The notes below the pieces were generated by a model. The model did not search any database and was not told the origin of the DNA. It was given only the letters and a program-made list of their open reading frames with translations. DNA of 36,864 nucleotides from contig NZ_CALWUN010000022.1 of assembly GCF_944384735.1 (NCBI RefSeq), positions 1 through 36,864 on the forward strand, read 5' to 3'. The position numbers and the translations under genes are program-made. Shown here piece after piece: positions 23,516-31,580 of the stretch (positions are counted from its first letter, which is position 1; every line of letters begins with the position of its first letter). This stretch comes from an uncultured Agathobaculum sp. (GTDB taxonomy: Bacteria; Bacillota; Clostridia; Oscillospirales; Butyricicoccaceae).

Positions 23516-24272
23516 GCGCGGCCGCGTCCGGGAACAGGGCGAACACGGTCTGCACGCCGCAGCCCGCCAGCTGGGCAAGCTTGGCGGCGAGCGTGGACGG
23601 GTCGTCGTACAGCACAAAATGCGCACGGCCGTCCGGGTCGGTGTAGGTGAAGTATTTGGCGCACAATTCGCGCGAAAAGAACGCCTGCGCGCCCGTGCGC
23701 GCGAGCAGCGCGTCGCGCTCGGCCGCTGTGAGCGTTTTGCCGTTTGACGAGGCCGAGGGCAGCATAAAATCCTGCGAGACCGGCTGCAAAAACGCCGCGA
23801 TGCGCGCCGCGCCATAGATGCCCTGCAAGGACGAGATATAGGCGGTCAGGCTGCCGCCGGAGAGCGCGGTCGGTGTGGTCAGTATGGCATGGGTCAGCTG
23901 GCGGCCGCAGGCAAGCGGGACGTAAAACGGGATGCCCGCCGCGTGCAGCGCCGCGTCGAACGCGGCCAGCAGCACGCGGCCGCGCGGGGTGTCGTGCTCA
24001 AAATCGGCGAACACGCCGGGCGCGCCCGTACGCTGCGCCTCGAACACCAGATCGGCGGCCAGACGTTCGGCGTTGCAGTCGGTCAGGTCGCGCGGCGGGT
24101 CGCACAGGCCGAGCAGGCAGCGCGCCTCGGCGGTCGGCAGCTGCAAACGCTGCAGCGCCCCCGCCGGCGTGATGCCCAGGCACAGGTGCAGCACGGGCAG
24201 GCCTTGTCCGGCGGCGCGCGCCGTGTCCCGGCCGGTGCATACCAGAACCAGATTTTTCGTATATACCATCAT
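23499..24272 (-). CDS. Unrecognised conserved-looking protein, possibly TIM-barrel
   Basis: A 257-residue soluble protein with no signal peptide and no family that I recognise. Alternating hydrophobic strands and helices, and a stretch GVFADFEHDTPRGRVLLAAF, recall the barrel of glycoside-hydrolase-like proteins, but no catalytic motif is certain. The start is one of two adjacent ATG codons (24272 or 24269) after a GGGAG site. A weak promoter TTCTCA-17 nt-TATAGT (24382 to 24354, minus) lies upstream. It is divergent from yqeG and convergent with ybaK. Codon use is like that of the neighbours, so it is very likely a real gene. Confidence 0.7.
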   Translation of the reverse strand: MMVYTKNLVLVCTGRDTARAAGQGLPVLHLCLGITPAGALQRLQLPTAEARCLLGLCDPPRDLTDCNAERLAADLVFEAQRTGAPGVFADFEHDTPRGRVLLAAFDAALHAAGIPFYVPLACGRQLTHAILTTPTALSGGSLTAYISSLQGIYGAARIAAFLQPVSQDFMLPSASSNGKTLTAAERDALLARTGAQAFFSRELCAKYFTYTDPDGRAHFVLYDDPSTLAAKLAQLAGCGVQTVFALFPDAAALMAPS

Positions 24273-24397
24273 GATCGACTCCCTTGTGCGGGTGCAGCGG
24301 CGCACGGCCGCCGCCGCGCCGCTGCACTGGACTTTTTGGACAAATTCCATTACACTATATGTGGCATCCCCCGATGTGAGAACGCAGGAGTGAACGA

Positions 24398-24910
24398 ATG
24401 AGTAAACTGATCCCGGATTATGTGTTTGAATCCATCTATGATATCACGCCCGCGCTGCTGCAGCGGCACGGGATACGCGGCGTGCTGATCGACCTGGACG
24501 GCACCATGGCCTCGCACAAGGCCGCGCTGCCGCCCAGCCGGCTTGCGCCCTTTGTGCGCACGCTGCACGAGGCCGGGCTGCGCGTGCTGGTCTTTTCCAA
24601 CAACCGCCGCACACGCGTGGGCAAATTCTGTCAGGCGCTGGGCGTGGACTATATCTGCCGTGCGACCAAGCCGCTCGCGCGCGGCTTCCGCCTTGCGGCC
24701 AGGCAGCTTGACCTGCCGTTTACGCAGATCGCGGTCGTGGGCGACCAGATCTTCACCGATGTGTTCGGCGGCAACCGCGTCGGCGCGCTGACCTGCTATG
24801 TGCAGACGCTCGACCGGCGGTATTTCTGGGTGAACGTCCGCTATCAGCTTGAGCGCGGCTTCATCGAACGCGGCCGCCGCCGTATGGAAGCGAGGGCACA
24901 CCATGAGTAA
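24398..24910 (+). CDS. yqeG: YqeG-family HAD phosphatase
   Basis: A 170-residue HAD superfamily phosphatase, subclass IIIA. The nucleophile motif is IDLDGT (Asp32, Asp34), motif II is the Ser/Asn in FSNN, Lys91 is in ATKPL, and the acidic motif is GDQIFTDVFGGNR (Asp116, Asp121). The YqeG group includes mitochondrial phosphatidylglycerophosphatase relatives, so a PgpA-like role in phosphatidylglycerol synthesis is possible but unproven. An AGGAG site lies 7 nt before the ATG. It heads a four-gene run and overlaps the next gene by 8 nt. Confidence 0.9.
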   Translation: MSKLIPDYVFESIYDITPALLQRHGIRGVLIDLDGTMASHKAALPPSRLAPFVRTLHEAGLRVLVFSNNRRTRVGKFCQALGVDYICRATKPLARGFRLAARQLDLPFTQIAVVGDQIFTDVFGGNRVGALTCYVQTLDRRYFWVNVRYQLERGFIERGRRRMEARAHHE

Positions 24911-25763
24911 GGCAAGATTCGGCCCGGCGGGCAACGCAGCGTCCTTTGCCGCCGCGGGCTACAAAAAAAGCGAGGACGCGCCCGCGTGGCTGGCGGCCAT
25001 GGGGCTGACGGCCTACGAGTACCAGTGCGGCCGCGGCGTGCACTGCGGCGAGCAGACCGCGCGGAAAATCGGCGCGGCGGCGGCGCAGCACGGCATCGCC
25101 ATGAGCATCCACGCGCCGTACTTCATCAACCTGTCCTCCGAGGAGCACGAGCGGATGGAAAAGAACATCGCCTATGTGCTCGATACGGCGCGGCTCGCCG
25201 TGCTGATGGGCGCAACGCGCATGGTCGTACACTGCGGCGGGCAGGGCAAGCTGACGCGCGATCGCGCGATGCAAAACTCTCACATCAACGTGCGCAATAT
25301 CATGCGCGCGCTGGACGAGGCGCACCTGACCGGCTGCACGGTCTGCCTGGAGACGATGGGCAAACAGAGCGTGCTCGGCTCGGCCGAGGAGGTGCTGGAG
25401 CTGATCGCGGCGGACGAGCGCCTGCTGCCCTGCATCGACTTCGGGCACCTCAACTGCCGCACGGGCGGCGGCATGTCGACGCGCGAGGACGTCGCGCACC
25501 TGTTCGGCGTGATGGAAAAAACGATCGGCGTCGAACGCACGCGCGTGCTGCACGCGCATTTTTCCCACATCGAATACAACGCCAAGGGCGAGGTGCGGCA
25601 CCTGACCTTTGCCGACACCGTGTTCGGGCCGGATTTTACGCCGGTCGCACAGGAGGCCGCCGCACGCGGCTACACCCCGACGTTTATCTGCGAATCGGCC
25701 GGCACGCAGGCCGAGGACGCGGTGACCATGATGCAAATTTTTCAAAAGGAGACGGAGAAATGA
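24903..25763 (+). CDS. Nfo/xylose-isomerase-type TIM-barrel protein
   Basis: A 286-residue protein of the AP-endonuclease-2 superfamily. It shows the Nfo-like stretches SIHAPYFINLSS, VVHCGGQG, VCLETMGKQSVLGS, CIDFGHLNCRTGG and LHAHFSHIEYN, which carry the His/Glu/Asp ligands of the trinuclear Zn site. It is either endonuclease IV (repair of abasic sites) or a sugar isomerase relative; the CLETM and DFGHLN motifs favour an endonuclease IV-like enzyme. The start at 24903 has a GAGGG site 6-7 nt upstream. It overlaps yqeG by 8 nt and aroQ by ATGA. Confidence 0.83.
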   Translation: MSKARFGPAGNAASFAAAGYKKSEDAPAWLAAMGLTAYEYQCGRGVHCGEQTARKIGAAAAQHGIAMSIHAPYFINLSSEEHERMEKNIAYVLDTARLAVLMGATRMVVHCGGQGKLTRDRAMQNSHINVRNIMRALDEAHLTGCTVCLETMGKQSVLGSAEEVLELIAADERLLPCIDFGHLNCRTGGGMSTREDVAHLFGVMEKTIGVERTRVLHAHFSHIEYNAKGEVRHLTFADTVFGPDFTPVAQEAAARGYTPTFICESAGTQAEDAVTMMQIFQKETEK

Positions 25764-26194
25764 AAAAAGTGCTGCTGATCCACGGCCCCAACATCAACCT
25801 GACCGGCCAGCGGGAGCCGGGCATCTACGGTTCGGAAACACTTGCCGCCATCAACGCCGAGGTCGTCACCAAGTGCCAGCGGCTGGGCATGGACTGCGCG
25901 GTGTTCCAGTCCAACTCCGAGGGCGCGCTGATCGACCGCCTGCACGCCGCCCGCGAGGACTGCGACGCCATCATCATCAACGCGGGCGCGTATACGCATT
26001 ACAGCTATGCGCTGCGCGACGCGATCGCGGCTGTGCGCCTGCCGACCGTCGAGGTGCACATGTCCAACGTCGACGCGCGCGAGGAATTCCGCCACCGGTC
26101 GGTCATCGGCCCAGTGTGCGCAGGCTCGATCGCGGGCTTTGGCAAGCACAGCTACCTGCTGGCCGTCGACGCGGTCAAGGCCATCCTGGAATGA
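25760..26194 (+). CDS. aroQ: Type II 3-dehydroquinate dehydratase
   Basis: A 144-residue enzyme of the shikimate pathway that dehydrates 3-dehydroquinate. Family landmarks: IHGPNINLTGQREPGIYG with catalytic Tyr23, FQSNSEGALID, IINAGAYTHYSYALRDAI, and EVHMSN with catalytic His100. The length is standard for the dodecameric type II enzyme. Its ATG overlaps the upstream stop (ATGA). Confidence 0.96.
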   Translation: MKKVLLIHGPNINLTGQREPGIYGSETLAAINAEVVTKCQRLGMDCAVFQSNSEGALIDRLHAAREDCDAIIINAGAYTHYSYALRDAIAAVRLPTVEVHMSNVDAREEFRHRSVIGPVCAGSIAGFGKHSYLLAVDAVKAILE

Positions 26195-26204
26195 GGCGGG
26201 CGGC

Positions 26205-27269
26205 ATGAAACGGAAGGAATTACAGGCGCTACTGCTCGAGGCGCCGTTCGACGCGCTCGTGCTGACGGGCGAGGTCAGCCGCCGCTACGCGACCGGCTTC
26301 CACTCGACCGCGGGCGCGGTCTACCTGTCGGCAAAGCAGGCCGTATTCTACACCGATTTCCGCTATGTCGAGGCGGCGCGCGCCGCAGTCACGGATTTCG
26401 AGGTGCGCGAGATCGGCGTCGGCCGCAGCTATACGGCGGCGGTCAATGAGCTGATCGGGCAGGACGGCGTGCAGAAAATCGCGCTGGAGGACGAAACGCT
26501 CACCCATGCGGCGTTCACCCGCTGGGCGACCGCGCTGCACGCGACGGCCGTCCGGCTGGAGGACCGCGTCACGCGCCTGCGCGTTGCCAAAGAGGACGAC
26601 GAGGTCGAGAAAATCGTCGCAGCGCAGCGCATCGCCGAGCAGGCATATGAGGAGGTCCTGAACGACATCCGCGCCGGCGTGACCGAAAAGGAGGTCGCCG
26701 CGCGACTGACCTACCTGATGCTGCACTACGGCGCGGAAAACATGTCGTTCGACCCGATTGTCGTGTCAGGCGCGAACAGCTCCAAGCCGCACGGCGTGCC
26801 GACGGAAAAGGAAATCGCCGCGGGCGATTTTGTCACGATGGACTTCGGCTGCATCGTCGACGGCTATTGCTCGGACATGACGCGCACGGTCGCGGTCGGC
26901 CATGTGACGGACGAGATGCAGCGCGTGTATGATACCGTGCTGAACGCCCAGCTTGCAGGCATCGCATGCTGCAAGGCGGGCGTGACCGGCAAGTCCGTTG
27001 ACGGCGCGGCGCGCCGCGTGATCGAGGACGCGGGCTACGGCGACGCTTTCGGACACGGCTTTGGCCACGGCGTCGGGCTTGAAATCCACGAGGCGCCCAC
27101 AGCCTCGTCGCGCGCAGAGGGCACGCTGCCCGCGGGCAGCATCCTGACCGCCGAGCCGGGCATCTATCTGCCGGGGAAATTCGGCGTGCGCATTGAGGAC
27201 ATGCTGTACGTCATTGAGGACGGCTGCATCAACCTGACCGAAGCGCCCAAGGCGCTGTGCATCCTGTGA
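26205..27269 (+). CDS. pepP: Xaa-Pro aminopeptidase (M24 family)
   Basis: A 354-residue metallopeptidase that removes N-terminal residues before proline. It has a creatinase-like N-terminal domain (1-125) and a pita-bread catalytic domain with the metal ligands in TMDFGCIVDGYCSDMTRT (two Asp), GHGFGHGVGLEIHEAP (His), TAEPGIYL (Glu) and GVRIEDML (Glu). The length fits the short Bacillus YqhT type. The start at 26205 (MKRKEL) is 10 nt after the aroQ stop; in Firmicutes this gene often sits beside aroQ and before efp, but efp is not here. The operon ends at the two hairpins that follow. Confidence 0.94.
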   Translation: MKRKELQALLLEAPFDALVLTGEVSRRYATGFHSTAGAVYLSAKQAVFYTDFRYVEAARAAVTDFEVREIGVGRSYTAAVNELIGQDGVQKIALEDETLTHAAFTRWATALHATAVRLEDRVTRLRVAKEDDEVEKIVAAQRIAEQAYEEVLNDIRAGVTEKEVAARLTYLMLHYGAENMSFDPIVVSGANSSKPHGVPTEKEIAAGDFVTMDFGCIVDGYCSDMTRTVAVGHVTDEMQRVYDTVLNAQLAGIACCKAGVTGKSVDGAARRVIEDAGYGDAFGHGFGHGVGLEIHEAPTASSRAEGTLPAGSILTAEPGIYLPGKFGVRIEDMLYVIEDGCINLTEAPKALCIL

Positions 27270-27272
27270 CCC

Positions 27273-27349
27273 ATGCAGCGCGCAACCATGCTTGCGCGCT
27301 GCATGACACAAAAAATCCCCTGAGCCTGCGCTCAGGGGATTTTTTTGTG
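27273..27349. terminator. Double hairpin, bidirectional terminator
   Basis: A perfect 13-bp stem (27273-27285/27292-27304) is followed by a second long stem (27307-27325/27329-27349). The second has six A on the left and seven T on the right, so it serves pepP on the plus strand and but on the minus strand. Confidence 0.9.
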
Positions 27350-27360
27350 CTGGTTTTCAA

Positions 27361-28701
27361 TTAGCGCTTGTTCGAGCGCTTCCAGATGTACATCTTGTCG
27401 GCATCCGCGATCAGCTGCTCGCGGAAGTCCGGATGCGCGACCGAGATCAGGTCCTCGGCGCGCTGCCACATGGACTTGCCCTTGAGGTTGACCATGCCGT
27501 ACTCGGTGACGATATAGTGCACGGTCGTGCGCGGGTCGGTCGCGGTCGAGCCGTTCGCCAGCGTCGGGCGGATGCGGGACGCGACCGTGCCGTCCTTCTG
27601 CTGGAAGGTCGAGGACAGGCAGATAAAGCTCTTGCCGCCCTTGGACAGGTAGGCGCCCATGACAAAGTCGAGCTGGCCGCCCGTGCCGGAAATCTGCTTG
27701 GTGCCCGCGGACTCGGCGTTAACCTGACCGTACAGGTCGATGTCGACCGCGTTGTTGATCGAAATAAAGTTGTCGATGCCCGCAATGACGTGCACGTCGT
27801 TGGTATAGTCGACCGGCATGGACGCACACTCCGGGTTGTCGTTCAGGTAATCGTACAGCTTCTGCGTGCCGGCGGCAAAGGCGTACGCCTGACGGCCGCG
27901 GTCAATATTCTTGTTGCGGCCGGTGATCTTGCCCGCCTTGGCGATGTCGACAAAGGCGTCGACGTACATTTCGGTGTGTACGCCCAGATCCTTCAGGTCG
28001 GACTCGGCGATCATCGCGCCGATGGTGTTCGGCATGCCGCCGATGCCCAGCTGCAGGCACGCGCCGTTCGGGATCTCGGGCACGATCAGCTCTGCGACCT
28101 TCTTGTCGACCTCGGTGGCCGGGACCGAGCCCATCTGCGGCATCGGGGCGTTATTGCCCTCGACAATACCGGTGACCTCGGACACATGGATGCAGTCCTC
28201 CATGCCGCCCAGGCAGCGCGGCATATTTTCGTTGACCTCGACAAAGATCTTGTCCGCCACATCGCAGACCGCGCGCAGGTGCGACGCCTGCGGGCCGAAG
28301 CTGAAAAAGCCGTGGCTGTCCATCGGGGCGACCTGCAGGAAGGCCACGTCGACATGGCCGATGCTCTCGCGGTAGAAGCGCGGCAGCTCGGAATAGCGCA
28401 TGGGCGCGTAAAAGCCCGCGCCGGTGGCGATGAACTTGCGCTCGACACCCGACATGTGCCACGAGTTCCACGTCATGTGCGCGGCCGGGTCGTCGATCTT
28501 ATAAATCTCGGGCGCGCGCATCAGCACGCCGCCGCGGAAGTTGACGTCGGTCAGCTCGGGCAGGCGCTTGGCCATCGCCTGATCGATCACGTCCGGCGTG
28601 CCGACGCACCAGCCGTAGTCCACCCAGTGGCCGGATTCCACCGCCTTAACGGCCTCTTCCGCCGTCGTCAGCTTGCTCTGATACAGTGCAGTATAGTCCA
28701 T
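27361..28701 (-). CDS. but: Butyryl-CoA:acetate CoA-transferase
   Basis: A 446-residue class I CoA-transferase of the acetyl-CoA hydrolase/transferase group. It moves CoA from butyryl-CoA to acetate and so releases butyrate, the last step in many gut butyrate producers. From memory it aligns nearly end to end with Roseburia-type But ([80 protein letters not shown]). The likely catalytic Glu244 is in [12 protein letters not shown]. The start at 28701 is chosen for the standard N-terminus [11 protein letters not shown], with GGAGGG 10 nt upstream. It has its own promoter and is divergent from an ABC importer. A 4-hydroxybutyrate CoA-transferase is the main alternative. Confidence 0.9.
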   Translation of the reverse strand: MDYTALYQSKLTTAEEAVKAVESGHWVDYGWCVGTPDVIDQAMAKRLPELTDVNFRGGVLMRAPEIYKIDDPAAHMTWNSWHMSGVERKFIATGAGFYAPMRYSELPRFYRESIGHVDVAFLQVAPMDSHGFFSFGPQASHLRAVCDVADKIFVEVNENMPRCLGGMEDCIHVSEVTGIVEGNNAPMPQMGSVPATEVDKKVAELIVPEIPNGACLQLGIGGMPNTIGAMIAESDLKDLGVHTEMYVDAFVDIAKAGKITGRNKNIDRGRQAYAFAAGTQKLYDYLNDNPECASMPVDYTNDVHVIAGIDNFISINNAVDIDLYGQVNAESAGTKQISGTGGQLDFVMGAYLSKGGKSFICLSSTFQQKDGTVASRIRPTLANGSTATDPRTTVHYIVTEYGMVNLKGKSMWQRAEDLISVAHPDFREQLIADADKMYIWKRSNKR

Positions 28702-28722
28702 TCCTATGATTCCCTCCGCATT

Positions 28723-28740
28723 TTGTCTATTCTTTAACAA
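28723..28740 (-). promoter_or_regulatory. Possible Rex operator at but
   Basis: TTGTCTATTCTTTAACAA (plus strand) matches the clostridial Rex consensus TTGTTAAnnnnTTAACAA at 12 of its 14 fixed positions, with one half-site perfect. It lies just downstream of the but transcription start, where a bound repressor would block elongation. Confidence 0.5.
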
Positions 28741-28749
28741 TCTTAATTT

Positions 28750-28778
28750 ATTATACTATAATCCAAAATACAGGTCAA
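28750..28778 (-). promoter_or_regulatory. Promoter of but
   Basis: On the minus strand TTGACC (28773-28778), a 17-nt spacer and a consensus TATAAT (28750-28755): one of the strongest promoters in the window. Confidence 0.85.
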
Positions 28779-28832
28779 GCGGCGCTTTGCATTGCACCAA
28801 AACATTCCCACAACCGCCCCAAAAAGTTTTCC

Positions 28833-28860
28833 TTGATTTTCTGAAATAAAGTGGTACAAT
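28833..28860 (+). promoter_or_regulatory. Promoter of the amino-acid ABC importer
   Basis: TTGATT (28833-28838), a 16-nt spacer and TACAAT (28855-28860) with an extended -10 TG. It is divergent from the but promoter. Confidence 0.75.
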
Positions 28861-28913
28861 GGTAAATGACTTTCACAGCACAGTGATTGAACGCGAAATT
28901 TAGGAGGGTTTTT

Positions 28914-29768
28914 ATGAAAACCAAAAAGCTTCTGGCGCTGCTTCTGGCCGGCGCGATGAGCCTTTCCCTGCTGGCCGGCTGCGGCGGCGGCACGGATGCG
29001 GCAACGGATGACACCGCTGCGGACGATACCAGCGGCGTGTCCACCGATGCCGAGAGCGACTTGTCCTATGTGCAGGGCAACGGCAAGATGGTGATTGGCT
29101 ACACGGTTTACGAGCCGATGAACTACACCGACGAAAACGGCGAATTCACCGGTTTTGATACCGAGTTTGCCAAGGCAGTCTGCGAAAAGCTGGGCGTAGA
29201 GCCTGAGTTTGTCGAGATCAACTGGGACACCAAGGTCATCGAGCTGGACGCCAAGAGCATCGACTGCATCTGGAACGGCATGACGATCACCGACGACCTC
29301 AAGGAGAATATCGCGGTCTCCGACCCGTACGTCAAGAACATGCAGGTCGTTGTCATCAAGGACAGCAATAAGGATACTTACACCGACACCGCTTCGCTCT
29401 CCGGCGCCAATCTGGTAGCCGAGGCCGGTTCGGCCGGTCAGGCCGCGATTGAGGCAGACGCGAACCTGTCCAAGGCCAACCTGACGACCGTGACCAAGCA
29501 GACCGACGCGCTGCTTGAAATCGAGTCCGGCGCATCCGACGCGGCGGTACTCGACTGGACGCTCGCCAAGAGCATGATCGGCGAGGGCACCGACTTTGCC
29601 GACCTGATGATGATCGACGGCGCCGAGCTGAGCGTCGAGGAGTACGGCATCGGCTTCCGCAAGGACAGCGACCTGTGCACCGAGGTCAACAAGATCATGG
29701 CCGAGCTGATCGAGGACGGCACGCTGCCCGCACTGGCCGAGAAGTACGGCCTGAGCTTGGCGGAATAA
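28914..29768 (+). CDS. Polar amino-acid ABC transporter, substrate-binding lipoprotein
   Basis: A 284-residue lipoprotein: signal peptide with lipobox LLAGC (Cys23 becomes lipid-modified), an acidic Thr/Asp-rich linker (about 27-48), then a family 3 solute-binding domain (VIGYTVYEPMNYTDENGEFTGFDTEFAKAV, CIWNGMTIT, AEAGSAGQAAIE, EYGIGFRKDSDL). It captures a polar amino acid outside the membrane; which one is unknown. The ATG at 28914 follows TAGGAGGG. A hairpin in the gap before the permease gene probably lets this gene be made in excess. Confidence 0.93.
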   Translation: MKTKKLLALLLAGAMSLSLLAGCGGGTDAATDDTAADDTSGVSTDAESDLSYVQGNGKMVIGYTVYEPMNYTDENGEFTGFDTEFAKAVCEKLGVEPEFVEINWDTKVIELDAKSIDCIWNGMTITDDLKENIAVSDPYVKNMQVVVIKDSNKDTYTDTASLSGANLVAEAGSAGQAAIEADANLSKANLTTVTKQTDALLEIESGASDAAVLDWTLAKSMIGEGTDFADLMMIDGAELSVEEYGIGFRKDSDLCTEVNKIMAELIEDGTLPALAEKYGLSLAE

Positions 29769-29794
29769 GGTTTGTAACAGAAAATCAGGGCTGA

Positions 29795-29820
29795 CGGGAC
29801 AGCATTTCCATGCTGCCCCG
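29795..29820 (+). terminator. Intercistronic hairpin after the binding-protein gene
   Basis: The arms 29795-29804 and 29811-29820 pair with one mismatch, and no T run follows directly. The position is typical of mRNA-stabilising or partly terminating hairpins between a binding-protein gene and its permease gene. Confidence 0.5.
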
Positions 29821-29852
29821 CCGGCCTTTGTTTGGGGAAAGGGTATTTTTGT

Positions 29853-30497
29853 ATGTCTGCCTCTGTCATTTTTGCCAGCCTGACCAAGACCTTCGGCATC
29901 AACTGCCAGATCTTCTTTGTCACGCTGCTGTTCGCGCTGCCGCTCGGGCTGATCATCTCGTTCGGCTCGATGAGCCGGTTCACGCCGCTGCGCGCCATTG
30001 TCAAAACCTTTGTCTGGATCATCCGCGGCACGCCGCTGATGCTGCAGATCATCATTATCTTTTACGGCCCCGGCCTGCTGTGGGACGGCGATTTGCTGCC
30101 CCGCGTGACTGCGGCGTGCGTGGCGTTCGTCATCAACTACGCCTGCTACTTTTCCGAAATCTATCGCGGCGGCATCCAGTCCATCCCGCGTGGCCAGTAT
30201 GAGGCCGGACAGGTGCTCGGCATGACCAAAAGCCAGATCTTCTTCAAGGTGACGCTGCTGCAGGTCATCAAGCGCGTCATCCCGCCGATGGGCAACGAGT
30301 TTATGACGCTCATCAAGGACACCGCGCTGGCCAACGTCATCGCGACCAAGGAGATCATCATGATGAGCCGAGAATATGCGACCAAGGGCCTGATCTGGCC
30401 GCTGTTCTCGACCGCCCTGTTCTTCCTGCTGTTCTGCGGTATCCTGACGCTGCTGTTCGGCTGGCTGGAAAAGAAAATGGACTATTTCCGCGTGTAA
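29853..30497 (+). CDS. Polar amino-acid ABC transporter permease
   Basis: A 214-residue inner-membrane permease of the His/Glu/Gln/Arg uptake type with about five membrane segments. The N-terminal half includes IIRGTPLMLQIIIIFYG, and the EAA loop that binds the ATPase is around PRGQYEAGQVLGMTKSQIFFKV. It is probably a homodimer, since only one permease gene is present. The start at 29853 (MSASVIF) has a weak AAAGGG site about 10 nt upstream. The ATPase gene follows after 13 nt. Confidence 0.93.
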   Translation: MSASVIFASLTKTFGINCQIFFVTLLFALPLGLIISFGSMSRFTPLRAIVKTFVWIIRGTPLMLQIIIIFYGPGLLWDGDLLPRVTAACVAFVINYACYFSEIYRGGIQSIPRGQYEAGQVLGMTKSQIFFKVTLLQVIKRVIPPMGNEFMTLIKDTALANVIATKEIIMMSREYATKGLIWPLFSTALFFLLFCGILTLLFGWLEKKMDYFRV

Positions 30498-30510
30498 GGA
30501 GGCGCCGCAC

Positions 30511-31299
30511 ATGCCCATTCTTGAAGTAGAACATATCAACAAGAGCTTCGGCGCCACCAAGGTGCTCGACGACATCAGCTTTTCGCTCGAGCGCGGCAAG
30601 GCGCTGGCCATCATCGGGTCGAGCGGCTCGGGCAAGACGACGCTTTTGCGCTGCCTAAACTTCCTCGAGACGCCGAACGGCGGCCGCATTCTGGTAAACG
30701 GCGAGACGCTGTTCGACGCGGCCGACCACGCCGCCAAGTCGGATGCCGAGATCCGCAAACGCCGCCTGCACTTCGGCATGGTGTTCCAGTCGTTCAACCT
30801 GTTCCCGCAGTATACGGCGCTGGAAAACGTCATGCTGGCCAGCCTGCTGCTCGCCAAGGGGCGGCCGGATTACAAACGGAACAAGCGCGCCATCCACGAG
30901 GAGATCGAAGGCCACGCCATCGAGCTGCTCAGCCGGATGAGCCTTGAGGGGCGCATGAGCCACTATCCGCACCAGCTGTCCGGCGGCCAGCAGCAGCGCG
31001 TGGCGATTGCGCGCGCGCTCGCCCTGCATCCGGACATCCTGTGCTTTGACGAGCCGACCTCGGCGCTCGACCCCGAGCTGACCGGCGAGGTGCTCCGGGT
31101 TATCCGCTCGCTGGCCGAACAGCACACCACAATGATCATCGTCACGCACGAAATGGCCTTTGCCCGCGATGTGGCCGACCATGTGCTGTTCATGGACGGC
31201 GGCGTGATTGTCGAGCAGGGCGCGCCCGCCGAGTTATTCGAAAATACCCAAAATGAACGCACAAAAGCATTCCTCAGTCGTTTTTCACAAAACAGCTAA
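30511..31299 (+). CDS. Polar amino-acid ABC transporter ATPase
   Basis: A 262-residue ABC ATPase that powers the importer. Walker A is GSSGSGKT (36-43), the Q-loop is in [11 protein letters not shown], the signature is [15 protein letters not shown], Walker B is [14 protein letters not shown], and the H-loop is in VTHEMAFA. It belongs to the GlnQ/HisP type. AAGGAGG precedes the ATG. A terminator closes the operon 80 nt later. Confidence 0.95.
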   Translation: MPILEVEHINKSFGATKVLDDISFSLERGKALAIIGSSGSGKTTLLRCLNFLETPNGGRILVNGETLFDAADHAAKSDAEIRKRRLHFGMVFQSFNLFPQYTALENVMLASLLLAKGRPDYKRNKRAIHEEIEGHAIELLSRMSLEGRMSHYPHQLSGGQQQRVAIARALALHPDILCFDEPTSALDPELTGEVLRVIRSLAEQHTTMIIVTHEMAFARDVADHVLFMDGGVIVEQGAPAELFENTQNERTKAFLSRFSQNS

Positions 31300-31378
31300 A
31301 GAACGGCAGAGGTTACAAAAACTTTTCGTCACTTTCCACCAACTACCCATTTACAAACCGGCGTAAATACGATAAAAT

Positions 31379-31408
31379 AATCCCGTATTGAAGAATGCGG
31401 GATTTTTT
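31379..31408 (+). terminator. Terminator of the ABC importer operon
   Basis: An 11-bp stem (31379-31389/31394-31404, one G:U pair, GAAG loop) is followed by a T run to 31408. Confidence 0.85.
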
Positions 31409-31467
31409 ATTGTCTTTTTGTACAGGAACGCTTGGTTATTTTTTGATGATTTTTTTGTTTGTTTGTG

Positions 31468-31496
31468 TTGAAGTCGTGGCATGGATTTGCTACAAT
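31468..31496 (+). promoter_or_regulatory. Promoter of the 4-hydroxybutyrate genes
   Basis: TTGAAG (31468-31473), a 17-nt spacer and TACAAT (31491-31496) with an extended -10 TG. The transcript would begin with a 6-bp hairpin, 31504-31509/31516-31521, close to its 5' end. Confidence 0.8.
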
Positions 31497-31580
31497 AAAG
31501 GCACAGGACAAAACCGTCCTGCAAAGATATAAAAGCCCGCACGGCCTTTTATGAATTTAAAGAATGGAGATGTATCAATT

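Noticed and set aside
28743..30857. 704-codon minus-strand frame opposite the ABC importer genes
   Set aside because: It covers three well-supported plus-strand genes and two promoters, and its composition is that of a shadow.
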